64,000 nucleotides of DNA from Pantoea eucalypti. Lineage in GTDB: Bacteria; Pseudomonadota; Gammaproteobacteria; Enterobacterales; Enterobacteriaceae. The notes beneath the pieces were generated by a model that was not told the origin of the DNA, did not search any database, and saw only the letters and a list, made by a program, of their open reading frames with translations. Of this stretch, positions 32,066-41,948 are shown one piece after another; within the stretch, counting starts at the first letter, position 1; each line of letters begins with the position of its first letter. The position numbers and the translations under genes were made by a program. The stretch spans positions 930,001 to 994,000 of the forward strand of contig NZ_CP045720.1 in the NCBI RefSeq assembly GCF_009646115.1. Reading direction: 5' to 3'.

Positions 32066-32374
32066 TCACAGGGCAATGCCGCGGGTTGCATCCGCGGCAT
32101 CCCACACGAACGCTTTCCAGCGCCAGCCGCTGCCATTCGGGCGGCTGTCATATCACTCTTTTCCCGCCCCAATACTTAATGAAAACAGGATGCCGATAGT
32201 CTGGTTTTGACGGCCAGAAAGAGGCTGGCGCTGCCCATATTCATTGCCTGCAGCAGCCAGCGCGGCAGAAGCGAAAACATGTTCCGCTTTATCCCGTCAT
32301 GCTCGCTGATCTTCCGCCATATCGACGCATCCACTGCACAACAGCACAGCAACAGGATACTTCGCGTAATGAAT
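32066..32374 (-). pseudogene. yfiM: Decayed yfiM lipoprotein gene
   Basis: On the minus strand one continuous frame of 103 codons reads HYAKYPVAVLLCSGC (a lipobox-like start), then DKAEHVFASAALAAAGNEYG, TIGILFSLSIGAGKE, YDSRPNGSGWRWKAFVWD. It aligns with E. coli YfiM ([53 protein letters not shown]). Two in-frame TGA codons interrupt it (32297-32299 and 32153-32155), and the expected start codon is ATT (32372-32374). No indel is needed, so decay is recent. It follows pssA by 19 bp, where E. coli has intact yfiM. YfiM function is unknown. Confidence 0.82.
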
Positions 32375-32393
32375 GCCTCTATGGCCGCAGCGA

Positions 32394-33749
32394 TTAAAGA
32401 ATACGGCTGATCAGGCGATCGATACGTATCCGGCGCAGACGGCGAATCAGTTTCCGCACTTTAGCCGGGTAATCGGCAATACTTTCAAGCTCACGGAAAT
32501 GCGTCACTATCGTCGTGTTCTGACGGATTAACGTAAGCTCTTTCTCACGCTGAGCCGCTAACTCCTGATGAGGATCGTGAATCAGCACCGCATTTTCCAG
32601 ATCAAGCCGCCATGCACGCGGGTTGAGGTTATTACCGGTAATCAGCTGCCATTCGTCATCAACCCACATCCCTTTAAGGTGATAACTGTTTTCACCATCC
32701 TTCCAGAGTCTCACGACCAGCTGATCGGTCGTAACATAGTAGTGCAGACGGCTCATGAAACGACGCAGATTGATTTCATACAGGTAAGGCAGCGCGCCGA
32801 TAATTTTGAATGGCTCATCAGGCGCAATGTAGAAATCATTGGCGGTTTTATCACCGACGATGATCTCGACTTTTTTCCCCTGGCGCAGCAGATGAATGAT
32901 ATTACGCACCAGCAGGGCTGGCATGTTGAAGTAAGGGGTACAGATGATCAGCTTCTGTTCCGCACAGGGCATCAGATGGAAAATGGTTTTATTGAGCAGG
33001 CTATGCTTGCCCAGACCGACCAGTGGCGTGACCGTCAGTTCATCATTGCCGGCATTGCCTTCAAACTGGTAATTGAAACCCCGGAGATCCTGACGGAACT
33101 GGCGTGTCTCATTTTTGATTTCAGGACTTGAGGGGCGTTCTGCAAAATCGAGCCGGTTGACGGCTTCTGCAGGTTTAAGATTCAGTGTGATCCACTCATA
33201 CATGGTATCGGTCAGTTGGGGATTCCGGATAACCTGATAGCGATCATACCGATACTTATCATGCTGATGCAGGTAGACATCATTGATGCTGGCACCGCTA
33301 TAGAGCAGCATATCATCAATAATGAAGCCTTTTAGATGAAGCACGCCCAGCGCTTCACGCGTATTAACCGGGATGCCATAAACCGGGATGGCAATATCCG
33401 GATAGCGTGTGGCCATTTCGCAATACCAGTCAGCATTGGTTACGCCTCGTGCTGCGCCAATTCGGCCACGTTGCGCGCGGTGCCAGTCGACCAGAATCGA
33501 AATATCCAGCGTTGGCCGCGCCTGCTTCGCGCTATAGAGCGCATCCATAACGGCACGTCCGGCGTCATCATTTTCCAGATAAAGCGCAACAATACAGATG
33601 CGTGTCTGTGCGGTCGCTATTTTCTCCAGCAACGTCTGGCGAAACTCAGCAGGCGAATAAAGTGTCGACACATCCGCAACGGATTGTGACAGTTTAGGCA
33701 GCTGTGCGAGGTGTTGTTGGTGTTTGTTACGTTTGAATTTAGACAACAT
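32394..33749 (-). CDS. pssA: Phosphatidylserine synthase PssA
   Basis: 451 residues, the E. coli length. It transfers CDP-diacylglycerol phosphatidyl to serine, the committed step to phosphatidylethanolamine, as a ribosome- and membrane-associated phospholipase D-family enzyme. Two HKD motifs are visible: HLKGFIIDD with GASINDVYL, and HLKGMWVDD with TGNNLNPRAW. The basic C-terminus (KLIRRLRRIRIDRLISRIL) is conserved. ATG 33749 is used (MLSKFKRNKHQQ); the codon before is a GTG. Confidence 0.97.
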   Translation of the reverse strand: MLSKFKRNKHQQHLAQLPKLSQSVADVSTLYSPAEFRQTLLEKIATAQTRICIVALYLENDDAGRAVMDALYSAKQARPTLDISILVDWHRAQRGRIGAARGVTNADWYCEMATRYPDIAIPVYGIPVNTREALGVLHLKGFIIDDMLLYSGASINDVYLHQHDKYRYDRYQVIRNPQLTDTMYEWITLNLKPAEAVNRLDFAERPSSPEIKNETRQFRQDLRGFNYQFEGNAGNDELTVTPLVGLGKHSLLNKTIFHLMPCAEQKLIICTPYFNMPALLVRNIIHLLRQGKKVEIIVGDKTANDFYIAPDEPFKIIGALPYLYEINLRRFMSRLHYYVTTDQLVVRLWKDGENSYHLKGMWVDDEWQLITGNNLNPRAWRLDLENAVLIHDPHQELAAQREKELTLIRQNTTIVTHFRELESIADYPAKVRKLIRRLRRIRIDRLISRIL

Positions 33750-33848
33750 CACAGTGCACTTCTTCTCTGTTCATTGCATGGCCTTTTGCCATCAAATCAG
33801 GGTTATAACCACAAATAATAACATCAACTCCGTCAATTCGAACGTTTT

Positions 33849-36524
33849 TTACCTTTCTCTACAAGGTGGGTTGATCTCATTCTGTAAGGACAATTTCAGG
33901 CTGACAATACCGTCATCCAGTTGAATATCAACATGAAAGTTAAGTTTACGGGCCAGCGTAATCATGCCGCGATTATGGGGCATGGTGATACCGTTCAATT
34001 GTTGCAAGCCGTGATGTCGGGTGTAGCGGATCATCTTTTCCAGCAGACGGCGGCCCATCCCTAACCCTTTCAGGTCAGAACGGACCAGCACCGAAAACTC
34101 CGCATCAATGTTATCCGCATCAGAGATAGCGCGGGTTACACCGATGATCTCAGGTCGTCCCTGATGCTGACGCACCGCTACGATCGCCATCTCACGGTCA
34201 TAATCGATCTGGGTCATATTGGCGAGATCATCATGGGTGAATTCATTGATTTCACTGAAGTAGCGGTAGTAAAGGTCTTCTTTGGTCACCTGGCTAATGA
34301 AGTCGCGCAGCAAAGGTTCATCTTCTGGCAGGATCGGCCGGAACAGGCAGAATTGCCCATTCTTTAATTCCACCTGCTCCTCAAGATGCTGAGGATAAGG
34401 ACGAATTGCCAGCCGCGCTTCGTTATCGCCATCGAACGGAGCCAGCGTCAGGGTGACATCCAGCAGGGTAAAATCATTACCCGCTGCCAGTAGCGGATGA
34501 ATATCCAGTCGCTGGATCTCCGGGCAATCCACCACCAGGTTAGAGACCTGCACCAGCAACTGGCTCAAACCGGGGATATCCAGCGGATTCAGGGCGCTAC
34601 GGCTGCGGATTTTTCCGCTCTTGATTGCCTGAATCACCAGATAGCGTGCCAGTGTCATATTCAGCGGAGGCAAGGCAACCGCAGCCTGTTTATCGGCCTG
34701 CCATTCAACGCCGCCTTCGCCCAGCATAATGATTGGACCAAACAGGGCATCCTGTTCGACCACGACCCGCAACTCCTGCGCGCCCGCACGGCTGGCCATG
34801 CTCTGAACCAGCAGCCCTTCAATACGCGCCTGCGGCAGCGTCTGTCTGACCCGATCAAAAATGGCCTCAGCGGCATGCTCTACTTCGCTGGCATTGCGCA
34901 GATAGAGCATTACACCCTGAACCTCCGACTTATGGGCGATATCGGGTGAACGCAGTTTCAGCGCCACCGGATAGCCAATCTGATCGGCAATCGCCACAGC
35001 CGATGTGCTGTCGCTGGCGATCCAGGTCGGCAGTGTCGCCAGTCCGTATGCCTGCAATACTGGCTGCACTTCGTGCGTATCCAGCGCGGTAACGCCGCGC
35101 GACAGCGCCTGTGACAGCAACTGGTGAGCCTGAGCGCTATCCTGCTTCAGTGTTGTGGGCAGGGCAGGGGTTTCACGCAGCTGCTTCTGGTTACGGCGAT
35201 ACTCAACCTGATGCATAAAGGCGGTGACGGTGCCTTCCGGCGTGCGCCAGGTCGGGATGCCCGCCTGCGTAAAGGCACGACGTGCAGCCTGGGAAGAGAA
35301 CTCGCCGCTCCAGTTGGTCAGCAGCGTCACCAGCTTACCGCGCGGGTGACGGGCTATGGTGTCGATCAGATGTGCGGCCGTTTCAGTTGCGGGCGCGACC
35401 GCGCTTGGCGCATGAATAATCATTAATGCATCAAGTTCATGGCTGTTGAGCAGAATCTCCACACAGGCGGTATAACGTTCCGCTGTGGCGTCATCTTTTA
35501 AATCCAGCGGATTACCGCGACCTGCACCCGCGGGTAGCAGCGCCTCCAGTTGCTGACGTGTCTCATCGCTGAGCTGCGCCAGTTTTCCGTTACGGGCATA
35601 GAGTTCATCCAGCGCCAGCGCGGCAGGTGCGGCTCCATTGCTGATGATCATCAGTCTGTCGCCTCGCAGCGGGCGCATATGGCTTAGCGACTCAACGGCG
35701 GAGAACAGCTCATGGGTATCCTGGACCCGCAGCAACCCGGCGCGCTGAATGGCCGCATCCCAGGCGGCGTCAAGGCCGCTGTGGGTGCCAAGCAGCGCCT
35801 GGGCTTCGCGGCTGCGACCACTCTTGATGATCAATATCGGTTTATTCCGCGAGGCACTGCGGGAAGCGGAAACAAAACGACGCGCATCGCTGAGGTGCTC
35901 AAGATAGAGCAGGATGGCGCTGGTCTTGCCGTCACGCGCCAGGAAGTCGAGCAGGTCATCGACATCGGTATCCAGACTGTCACCCAGCGCAATAAACCAG
36001 GAGAAACCGAGATTACGCTGCTGCGCCCAGTCGAGAATGGTATTAGAGACGGCGGCGGACTGAGAGATAAACGCGATGCGGCCTTTCTCAATTGGCACCG
36101 GCGAGAAGCTGGCATTCAATCCCTGCCAGGGCGCCAGCAGGCCCAGACTGTTTGGTCCCAGCAGACGTATCTGCCATTTACCTGCGCAGGCTTTGAGCTC
36201 GGCCGACTGGCTGGCGGGCGCGGAGAGGATAATGCAGGCCTTGCAGCCTTTTTCGCCGAGCTGTTGCAGCAACTCGAGGTTACGTTTCGAGTGGGTACAG
36301 ATCACCGCCAGGTCGGGCGCGAAAGGTAGGCTGTCGATGGTGGGCCAGGCCAGCACGCCGCTGACTGCTTTATATTTTGGCGTCACCGGCAAAACCGGCC
36401 CGCTAAAACCGCCCGCCAGCAGGTTACGCATCATAAAGTATCCGGCACGCCCGGGCGTGACCGAGGCACCAATCACCGCAATTGATTTAGGTCGTAACAG
36501 CGCTTCCAGTCCGCGTTGGCTCAT
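33849..36524 (-). CDS. patZ: Protein lysine acetyltransferase PatZ (YfiQ)
   Basis: 891 residues (E. coli 886). Domains in order: CoA-binding/NDP-forming acetyl-CoA synthetase-like (MSQRGLEALLRPKSIAVIGAS to about 450), ATP-grasp (about 485-700, YPVALKLRSPDIAHKSEVQGV, MLGEGGVEW), and a C-terminal GNAT domain (about 730-885) with the acetyl-CoA loop RSDLKGLGMGRRLLEKMI. It acetylates lysines of acetyl-CoA synthetase and other proteins. Neighbours tapT and pssA are as in E. coli. The gap to pssA is 99 bp. Confidence 0.95.
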   Translation of the reverse strand: MSQRGLEALLRPKSIAVIGASVTPGRAGYFMMRNLLAGGFSGPVLPVTPKYKAVSGVLAWPTIDSLPFAPDLAVICTHSKRNLELLQQLGEKGCKACIILSAPASQSAELKACAGKWQIRLLGPNSLGLLAPWQGLNASFSPVPIEKGRIAFISQSAAVSNTILDWAQQRNLGFSWFIALGDSLDTDVDDLLDFLARDGKTSAILLYLEHLSDARRFVSASRSASRNKPILIIKSGRSREAQALLGTHSGLDAAWDAAIQRAGLLRVQDTHELFSAVESLSHMRPLRGDRLMIISNGAAPAALALDELYARNGKLAQLSDETRQQLEALLPAGAGRGNPLDLKDDATAERYTACVEILLNSHELDALMIIHAPSAVAPATETAAHLIDTIARHPRGKLVTLLTNWSGEFSSQAARRAFTQAGIPTWRTPEGTVTAFMHQVEYRRNQKQLRETPALPTTLKQDSAQAHQLLSQALSRGVTALDTHEVQPVLQAYGLATLPTWIASDSTSAVAIADQIGYPVALKLRSPDIAHKSEVQGVMLYLRNASEVEHAAEAIFDRVRQTLPQARIEGLLVQSMASRAGAQELRVVVEQDALFGPIIMLGEGGVEWQADKQAAVALPPLNMTLARYLVIQAIKSGKIRSRSALNPLDIPGLSQLLVQVSNLVVDCPEIQRLDIHPLLAAGNDFTLLDVTLTLAPFDGDNEARLAIRPYPQHLEEQVELKNGQFCLFRPILPEDEPLLRDFISQVTKEDLYYRYFSEINEFTHDDLANMTQIDYDREMAIVAVRQHQGRPEIIGVTRAISDADNIDAEFSVLVRSDLKGLGMGRRLLEKMIRYTRHHGLQQLNGITMPHNRGMITLARKLNFHVDIQLDDGIVSLKLSLQNEINPPCRER

Positions 36525-36663
36525 CTCGCCCTCCAGAGATCGGGATTTGCGTGATTGTAAACGCTTTTTGCTGGCAGTGCTTCCGGGCAGATCGCAGGCT
36601 GAAGATCCGGATCTTCGGATCGGTCAGCCCAGGCGCTCGCCTGCCGGAAGAAGAGGGATGCGG

Positions 36664-37341
36664 CTAAGCCTGTCCGGCGTGATGCGGTTTCCCTGCCAGG
36701 TAGGCCGCACGGAACTGATCAAAATGGTGAGATAGTGCTTCTGCCGCCAGCCGATCGCCCGCCTGCGCCAGCAGCGCCGCGGCCACTTCAGCGGTACAGT
36801 GCTGACCTTCGCCGTGCGCCTCCCGCAGCGTATAGCGCGAAGGAGTGCTCACATCCAGCGACATCACCGGCAGGGCGTCGAGCCAGGGGCTTTTGCGGAA
36901 CATCTTGCGTGCTTCGGTCCAGGTGCCATCCAGCATAATAAACAGCGGCGGCTTGCCGCTGGTGGGTGGCGTTGTCAGCACCTCGCGACCAGGATCCGCA
37001 TAGGCGGCCGGAAAGACGACAAGCGGCTGATAATCAGGATTGCGCACGGCCGCCAGCAGCAGCGGATCCGGCTCGGTGCGTGACCAGCCAAACGCCTGGG
37101 TATCCGGCAGAATATCGGCAATCAGACGCCCGGTATTGCTCGGTTTCATCGGCTCGGTATCAAACATCACCAGGCAGAAGCGGCTACGGGCAGACGCAGG
37201 AACGATCTGACTGCAAAGACAGTTGGCTTCTGGCAGCAGACAACCCTGGCAGCGAATGACACGATTTCCACGCGCAAGAAAAGGACGGGTGGCACGCGCC
37301 AGGCGTTGGGTGCGCAAGCGCAAAACAGCATTATCAGACAT
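36664..37341 (-). CDS. tapT: tRNA-uridine aminocarboxypropyltransferase (DTW domain)
   Basis: 225 residues, the YfiP homologue, which makes acp3U47 in tRNAs using S-adenosylmethionine. The family signature DTW appears as MLDGTWTEARKMFRKSPWL, and a Cys cluster CQGCLLPEANCLC near the N-terminus fits the zinc site; SRYTLREAHGEGQHCTAEVAA is also conserved. It precedes patZ by 139 bp in the same direction. Also called tuaA. Confidence 0.92.
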   Translation of the reverse strand: MSDNAVLRLRTQRLARATRPFLARGNRVIRCQGCLLPEANCLCSQIVPASARSRFCLVMFDTEPMKPSNTGRLIADILPDTQAFGWSRTEPDPLLLAAVRNPDYQPLVVFPAAYADPGREVLTTPPTSGKPPLFIMLDGTWTEARKMFRKSPWLDALPVMSLDVSTPSRYTLREAHGEGQHCTAEVAAALLAQAGDRLAAEALSHHFDQFRAAYLAGKPHHAGQA

Positions 37342-37423
37342 GAGGTTTCAGGGCAGGAAAAAACGTCAGTGTAATCGAAGCGCAGGCGAAAAGGAAAAGG
37401 CCAGACTGGCTGGCCTCTGAATA

Positions 37424-37843
37424 TTACAGTGATTCATCCAGCCATTCGTTAAACGGTGCCTTGGGCATGGCACCATTCAGCATGTCCACCCGCTCGCCGT
37501 TCTTAAACAGCATGATGGTAGGAATACTGCGAATGTTGAAACGGGCGCTCAGGGCCGGTTCCGCTTCGGTGTTCACTTTAATAAAGCGGACTTTCCCGCT
37601 GCGCTCGCTGGCGACATCTTTAAACACGGGCGCAAAATTGACGCAGGGACCGCACCAGGGCGCCCAGAAATCGATCACCACCGGCAGATCGTCCTGCAGA
37701 TATTTGTCAAAGTTAGCGCTGGTGGCATTGACCACCTCGCCATCAAACAACGCATTTCCGCAGCGGCCGCATTTCGCCGCATCGGCAAGGCGTTCTTCAG
37801 GAACGCGATTGGTTGCCTGGCAGGAAGCGCATACCGTATTCAT
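37424..37843 (-). CDS. trxC: Thioredoxin 2
   Basis: 139 residues, the E. coli length. An N-terminal zinc-binding domain has CASC (5-8) and CGRC (25-28), and the thioredoxin fold carries the active site FWAPWCGPC and cis-Pro RSIPTIM. It reduces protein disulphides under oxidative stress. A likely OxyR site lies about 86-110 bp upstream of its start in the gap to yfiF. Confidence 0.97.
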   Translation of the reverse strand: MNTVCASCQATNRVPEERLADAAKCGRCGNALFDGEVVNATSANFDKYLQDDLPVVIDFWAPWCGPCVNFAPVFKDVASERSGKVRFIKVNTEAEPALSARFNIRSIPTIMLFKNGERVDMLNGAMPKAPFNEWLDESL

Positions 37844-37928
37844 AGGAACCTCTGAGGTTTAAAAGTGTCAGTCTGGTAATTGTTGTCCATTATGAAAGAG
37901 GGCGGATTCCTGCTCAATCTGGATTGCT

Positions 37929-37954
37929 CTATAGGTTCAATAGTTGATAGCTAA
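37929..37954. promoter_or_regulatory. Candidate OxyR site between trxC and yfiF
   Basis: CTAT (37929-37932), 7 nt, ATAG (37940-37943), 7 nt, CTAA (37951-37954). The stretch ATAGTTGATAGCTAA matches the OxyR half-element ATAGnTnnnAnCTAT at all but the last defined base. The fourth quarter-site is not recognisable. trxC is an OxyR target in E. coli. Confidence 0.5.
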
Positions 37955-38002
37955 GCGCCAGCACATCAGGTAATCTGCGCGCTCTCAATGCAGGAGGAAG
38001 AT

Positions 38003-39187
38003 ATGAACGACGAATTTAAAGGCAAGAGCGGCAAGGTTAAGGTGATGTACGTGCGTGGCGAGGACGATAAAAGTGCGCGTGCGCCGAATCCTCGTACAGG
38101 CAAAGGTGGTCACGCTGCTGCCCGCCAGGATGATAATCGTCGTTCATCTGGCCCCCGTACAGAACGCAGTCAGGAAGGTGGTCGCTCCGCGGGGCGTCGC
38201 AGCGACGACACTGGTCGCAGCAGTTCACCGCGCCGTGACGAAGGCGGACGTGGCGCGCCACGCCGTTCAGACGAGGGTGCAGGTCGCCGCAACGATCGTG
38301 GCGATGATAGCCGTGGCGCCTATGGCAGCAGCGACTCCCCATGGCGCACCGTATCACGCGCGCCATCAGCAGACCGTGCTGCATCGCCCGAGAGTGATAA
38401 GCCCGATCATGGCGGCATCAGCGGCAAGAGCTTTGTTGATCCTGAGCAGATCCGTCGTCAGCGTAACGAAGAAACCCGCGTTTATGGTGAGAACGCCTGT
38501 CAGGCACTGTTCCAGAGTCGTCCGGAAGCGATTGTTCGCGCCTGGTTCATTCAGGAAGTGACTCCGCGTTTCCGTGAATCGCTGCGCTGGCTGGCGGCGA
38601 ACCGCAAAGCCTATCACGTGGTAGAAGATGCAGAGATCACCAAAGCATCAGGCACTGAGCATCACGGTGGCGTCTGCTTCCTGATCAAAAAGCGTATGGG
38701 TATGGCGGTTTCGGAATGGCTGAGCCAGGCAACAACCAAAGATTGCGTACTGGCACTGGAAGATGTCAGTAACCCGCATAACCTGGGCGCGATTATGCGC
38801 AGCTGCGCGCACTTTGGCGTAAAAGGTTTGCTGGTAAACGATGCCTCACTGCTGGAGTCGGGTGCAGCAGTGCGCACCGCAGAAGGCGGTGCCGAGCATG
38901 TTCAGGCCATCAGCGGCGCAACTTTCAGCGAAGGTCTGGAAGCGTTCCGTAAAGCGGGTTACACCATCGTGACCACCTCCAGCCATCAGGGCACGCCGCT
39001 GGCGCAGGCTAAGCTGCCGGAGAAAATGGTGCTGGTGTTAGGTCAGGAACGTGAAGGTCTTTCTGACACCGCGTTCAAACAGGGTGACATGAGCCTGTCG
39101 ATTGGCGGCACCGGCAACGTAGAAAGTCTCAACGTTTCGGTCGCAACCGGCGTACTGCTCGCCGAATGGTGGCGTCAGAACGCATAA
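38003..39187 (+). CDS. yfiF: SpoU-family rRNA/tRNA methyltransferase YfiF
   Basis: 394 residues; the E. coli protein is about 345. The C-terminal half is a SpoU/TrmH SPOUT methyltransferase: substrate-binding domain ([20 protein letters not shown]), then [32 protein letters not shown] and [15 protein letters not shown] (motifs 1-3). Residues about 20-140 are low complexity, rich in Arg, Ser, Asp and Gly, with repeated SRRSD/RRDEGG-like units, and account for the extra length. ATG 38003 has an ideal AGGAGG site; a start at 37988 would add five residues. The exact RNA target is unknown. Confidence 0.9.
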   Translation: MNDEFKGKSGKVKVMYVRGEDDKSARAPNPRTGKGGHAAARQDDNRRSSGPRTERSQEGGRSAGRRSDDTGRSSSPRRDEGGRGAPRRSDEGAGRRNDRGDDSRGAYGSSDSPWRTVSRAPSADRAASPESDKPDHGGISGKSFVDPEQIRRQRNEETRVYGENACQALFQSRPEAIVRAWFIQEVTPRFRESLRWLAANRKAYHVVEDAEITKASGTEHHGGVCFLIKKRMGMAVSEWLSQATTKDCVLALEDVSNPHNLGAIMRSCAHFGVKGLLVNDASLLESGAAVRTAEGGAEHVQAISGATFSEGLEAFRKAGYTIVTTSSHQGTPLAQAKLPEKMVLVLGQEREGLSDTAFKQGDMSLSIGGTGNVESLNVSVATGVLLAEWWRQNA

Positions 39188-39212
39188 AAAAACGGGCCGA
39201 AAGGCCCGTTTT
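39186..39212. terminator. Bidirectional terminator yfiF/emrB
   Basis: AACGGGCC/GGCCCGTT stem with GAAA loop, A run before and TTTT after, between convergent genes. Confidence 0.9.
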
Positions 39213-39223
39213 GCTTTGTCACG

Positions 39224-40759
39224 TCAGTGTGCGCCACCGCCGCCACCGCCTGCACCAAACGGCGGACGGGCAAACCAGATCAGCACCAGCAGGATCAGGA
39301 ATACCCCCGCCGATGCCCAGAAAATTTCATTCGCTGAAATGATCAGTCCCTGATTGGTAATCTGCTGCGCGATATACGCCGAGGCCTGCTGCTGCGTCAT
39401 TCCCAGGCTCTCCAGCTGGCTATACATCTGCTGTGAATTAACGTTGTACGGGGTAATTGACTCGGTCATATAGCTATGATGCATCGACTCGCGATTCGTC
39501 CACATCGTGGTTGTAATCGACGTGCCTACCGAACCAGCAAACGTACGCATAAAGTTCGACAGGCTGGATGCTGCGGCCATGCGCTCCGGCGGCAGTCCCG
39601 ACAGCGTAATGGTCGTCAGTGGCATAAAGAAGCAGGCCACGGCAAAGCCCTGGATAAACTGCGGCCAGGCTGAGGCACCAAAGTCCATCCCCGGTTCAAA
39701 TGTATACGCGCGCCAGTAGAAGCAGATGGCATACATAATGAAGCTGAATGTGACCAGCCGTCGCATGTCGAGCTTATGCGCAAAGCGACCAATAATCGGC
39801 GACAGGATCACCGGTATGATGCCTACCGGTGCCGACGCCAGGCCTGCCCAGGTTGCGGTATAACCGTAAACCTCCTGCAGCAGCTGCGGTAACAGGACTA
39901 TCGAGCCGAAGTAGAGCATGTACGCCAGACTGATCGACAGACAGCCAATGGTAAAATTGCGCGACTTAAACAGGGAGAGGTCGATGATCGGGTGATCGTC
40001 CGTCAGCTCCCAGACCAGCAGGACTGTGAGCGCGATCAATGCCACGACCCCTAACACGATAATCTCGACCGAGTTAAACCAGTCGAGCTCCTTTCCGCGA
40101 TCCAGCATGACCTGTAAACAGCCGATCCCCACGACCAGCAGCACCAGCCCGACCATGTCGATCCGCCGGATTTCGGTTTTAGTTTCCCGGCCACGCAGCG
40201 TTTGCAGCGTCAGTATGACCACGGCCACACCAATCGGGACGTTGATAAAGAAGATCCAGCCCCAGTGATAGTTATCGCTGATCCAGCCGCCCAGTATCGG
40301 GCCACAGATCGGCGCGACGATCACCGTCATCGCCCACAGCGACAGTGCCAGACTGCGCTTAGCGGGCGGATAGTTGTTGAGCAGCAGACTTTGCGACAGC
40401 GGGATCAATGGACCTGCAACAATCCCCTGAATGACACGGAAAAAGATCAGCATCTCCAGGCTATCTGACATACCACACGCCCAGGAGGCGATGGCAAACA
40501 GAATGGTCGACCAGGTGAACAACTTCACTTCACCAATGCGCTTTGCCAGCCAGCCGGTCAGCGGGATCGAGATCGCATTCGCGACACCAAACGAGGTGAT
40601 TACCCATGTACCCTGAGAGTTCGACGCGCCCAGGTTCCCGGCAATCGTAGGGATGGCCACGTTGGCGATGGTCGAGTCCAGCACCTGCATGAACGTCGCC
40701 AGCGACAGCGCAACGGTCATCAGGACCAGCGGCATCCCTTCAAGCGGTTTTTGTGCCAT
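39224..40759 (-). CDS. emrB: Multidrug efflux MFS permease EmrB
   Basis: 511 residues (E. coli 512), DHA2 family with 14 membrane segments. Conserved QVLDSTIANVAIPTIAGNLG, TGWLAKRIGEVKLF, GPILGGWISDNYHWGWIFFINVPIG (motif C) and the Gly-rich tail GAGGGGGGAH. With EmrA and TolC it exports hydrophobic compounds such as CCCP and nalidixic acid. ATG 40759 (MAQKPLEG) has GGAGG seven bases before; 13 more in-frame codons upstream overlap the emrA end and are not homologous. 16 bp after emrA. Confidence 0.95.
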   Translation of the reverse strand: MAQKPLEGMPLVLMTVALSLATFMQVLDSTIANVAIPTIAGNLGASNSQGTWVITSFGVANAISIPLTGWLAKRIGEVKLFTWSTILFAIASWACGMSDSLEMLIFFRVIQGIVAGPLIPLSQSLLLNNYPPAKRSLALSLWAMTVIVAPICGPILGGWISDNYHWGWIFFINVPIGVAVVILTLQTLRGRETKTEIRRIDMVGLVLLVVGIGCLQVMLDRGKELDWFNSVEIIVLGVVALIALTVLLVWELTDDHPIIDLSLFKSRNFTIGCLSISLAYMLYFGSIVLLPQLLQEVYGYTATWAGLASAPVGIIPVILSPIIGRFAHKLDMRRLVTFSFIMYAICFYWRAYTFEPGMDFGASAWPQFIQGFAVACFFMPLTTITLSGLPPERMAAASSLSNFMRTFAGSVGTSITTTMWTNRESMHHSYMTESITPYNVNSQQMYSQLESLGMTQQQASAYIAQQITNQGLIISANEIFWASAGVFLILLVLIWFARPPFGAGGGGGGAH

Positions 40760-40775
40760 TACAGCCTCCGCGTCA

Positions 40776-41948
40776 TCATCCGGCGTTGGCGCGGACAATA
40801 TCGGTGATCAGCTGATTGACCGGCGCAAGGTCAATCGCCAGGGCATTGCTGCTGTAAGCGGCCTGCTGGCGGACGCTGGTAGCCAGCACACTGCCTTCGT
40901 TGCTGGTGGTATCGATTTTGACCAGCGTGGAGAGGCCGATGCGCAGTGGATGTCTGGCGATATCTTCCTGATTCAGTTCGATACGAACCGGCAGGCGCTG
41001 AACCACTTTGATCCAGTTACCGGTAGCATTCTGTGCAGGCAGCAGAGAGAAGGCGCTGCCGGTGCCCATATCCAGTCCTGCGACTTTGCCATGATAAACG
41101 ACGTCGTCACCGTAAATGTCGGCAACCACGGTGGCAGGCTGACCAATGCGTACGCCAGCCAGCTGGGTCTCTTTGAAATTGGCATCGACCCACAGATTCG
41201 TTGCAGGCACGACAGCCAGCAGCGGGGTGCTGGTGGAGATTTGTGAACCGACCTGCACGCTGCGACGTGAAACAAAACCATCCATCGGGCTGCGGATCTC
41301 GGTGCGCTGCAGTGCCAGCCAGGCATCACGCAACTCAGCTGCGCTCTGTTGCACAGCTGGCTGATTCTCCAGCGAGGTATTAAGGATCATCGCCTGATTA
41401 GCATTATATTGCTGAATCGCGACATCCAGCTGCGCTTTAGCCGTCGCGACAGCGTCCCGGGCGTGCTGCAACTCTTCACGGCCAATCAGGTTAGCTACAC
41501 CCAATGGCTCACGACGTTTCAGGTCGGCCTGTGCCTGCGCCAGCGCAGTTTGCTGCAACGTAATGCTGGCCTGGTACTGTTTGCCATTGATCATCAGCTG
41601 ATGCGTCTGACGCACGCTGGTGGCCAGTGCTGTCTGCGCTTTTTCAAACGCCTGTTCAGCATCCGTCTTATCGAGTGAAACCAGCACATCGCCCTTTTTA
41701 ACGAAATCGGTATCTTCAAACCAGACTTTGTTAACGCTACCGGAAACCTGTGCCATCACCTGCACCTGATTACCTGCAACGTAGGCGTCATCGGTCTCCT
41801 GAAAATGGCGCAGGACCAGGAACCAGTAAACCCCCCAGGCAATACCAATCAGCACAAAGATCAGCGCCAGCACAATGAGCACACTTTTGCGCTTCTTCTT
41901 TTTACTGGCTGACGGTTGCGGACTTTGTGCTTCTGCCGTTGCACTCAT
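40776..41948 (-). CDS. emrA: Multidrug efflux membrane fusion protein EmrA
   Basis: 390 residues, E. coli length. A cytoplasmic basic N-terminus (SKKKKRKS), one membrane segment (VLIVLALIFVLIGIAWGVYWFLVL), then the periplasmic biotinyl-lipoyl-like and alpha-hairpin domains (ETDDAYVAGNQVQVMAQVSGSV, NLIGREELQHARDAV, EIRSPMDGFVSRR, ANFKETQLAGVRIGQPATV). It links EmrB to TolC. ATG 41948 (MSATAEAQ) has GGAGAAAG upstream. Confidence 0.96.
   Translation of the reverse strand: MSATAEAQSPQPSASKKKKRKSVLIVLALIFVLIGIAWGVYWFLVLRHFQETDDAYVAGNQVQVMAQVSGSVNKVWFEDTDFVKKGDVLVSLDKTDAEQAFEKAQTALATSVRQTHQLMINGKQYQASITLQQTALAQAQADLKRREPLGVANLIGREELQHARDAVATAKAQLDVAIQQYNANQAMILNTSLENQPAVQQSAAELRDAWLALQRTEIRSPMDGFVSRRSVQVGSQISTSTPLLAVVPATNLWVDANFKETQLAGVRIGQPATVVADIYGDDVVYHGKVAGLDMGTGSAFSLLPAQNATGNWIKVVQRLPVRIELNQEDIARHPLRIGLSTLVKIDTTSNEGSVLATSVRQQAAYSSNALAIDLAPVNQLITDIVRANAG

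Noticed and set aside
32207..32410. 67-codon plus-strand ORF between kgtP and pssA
   Set aside because: It is the complement of the yfiM remnant, which explains this stretch better.
36525..36663. CRP site upstream of patZ
   Set aside because: Only one half-site (CGTGA) is visible; the second half is missing.
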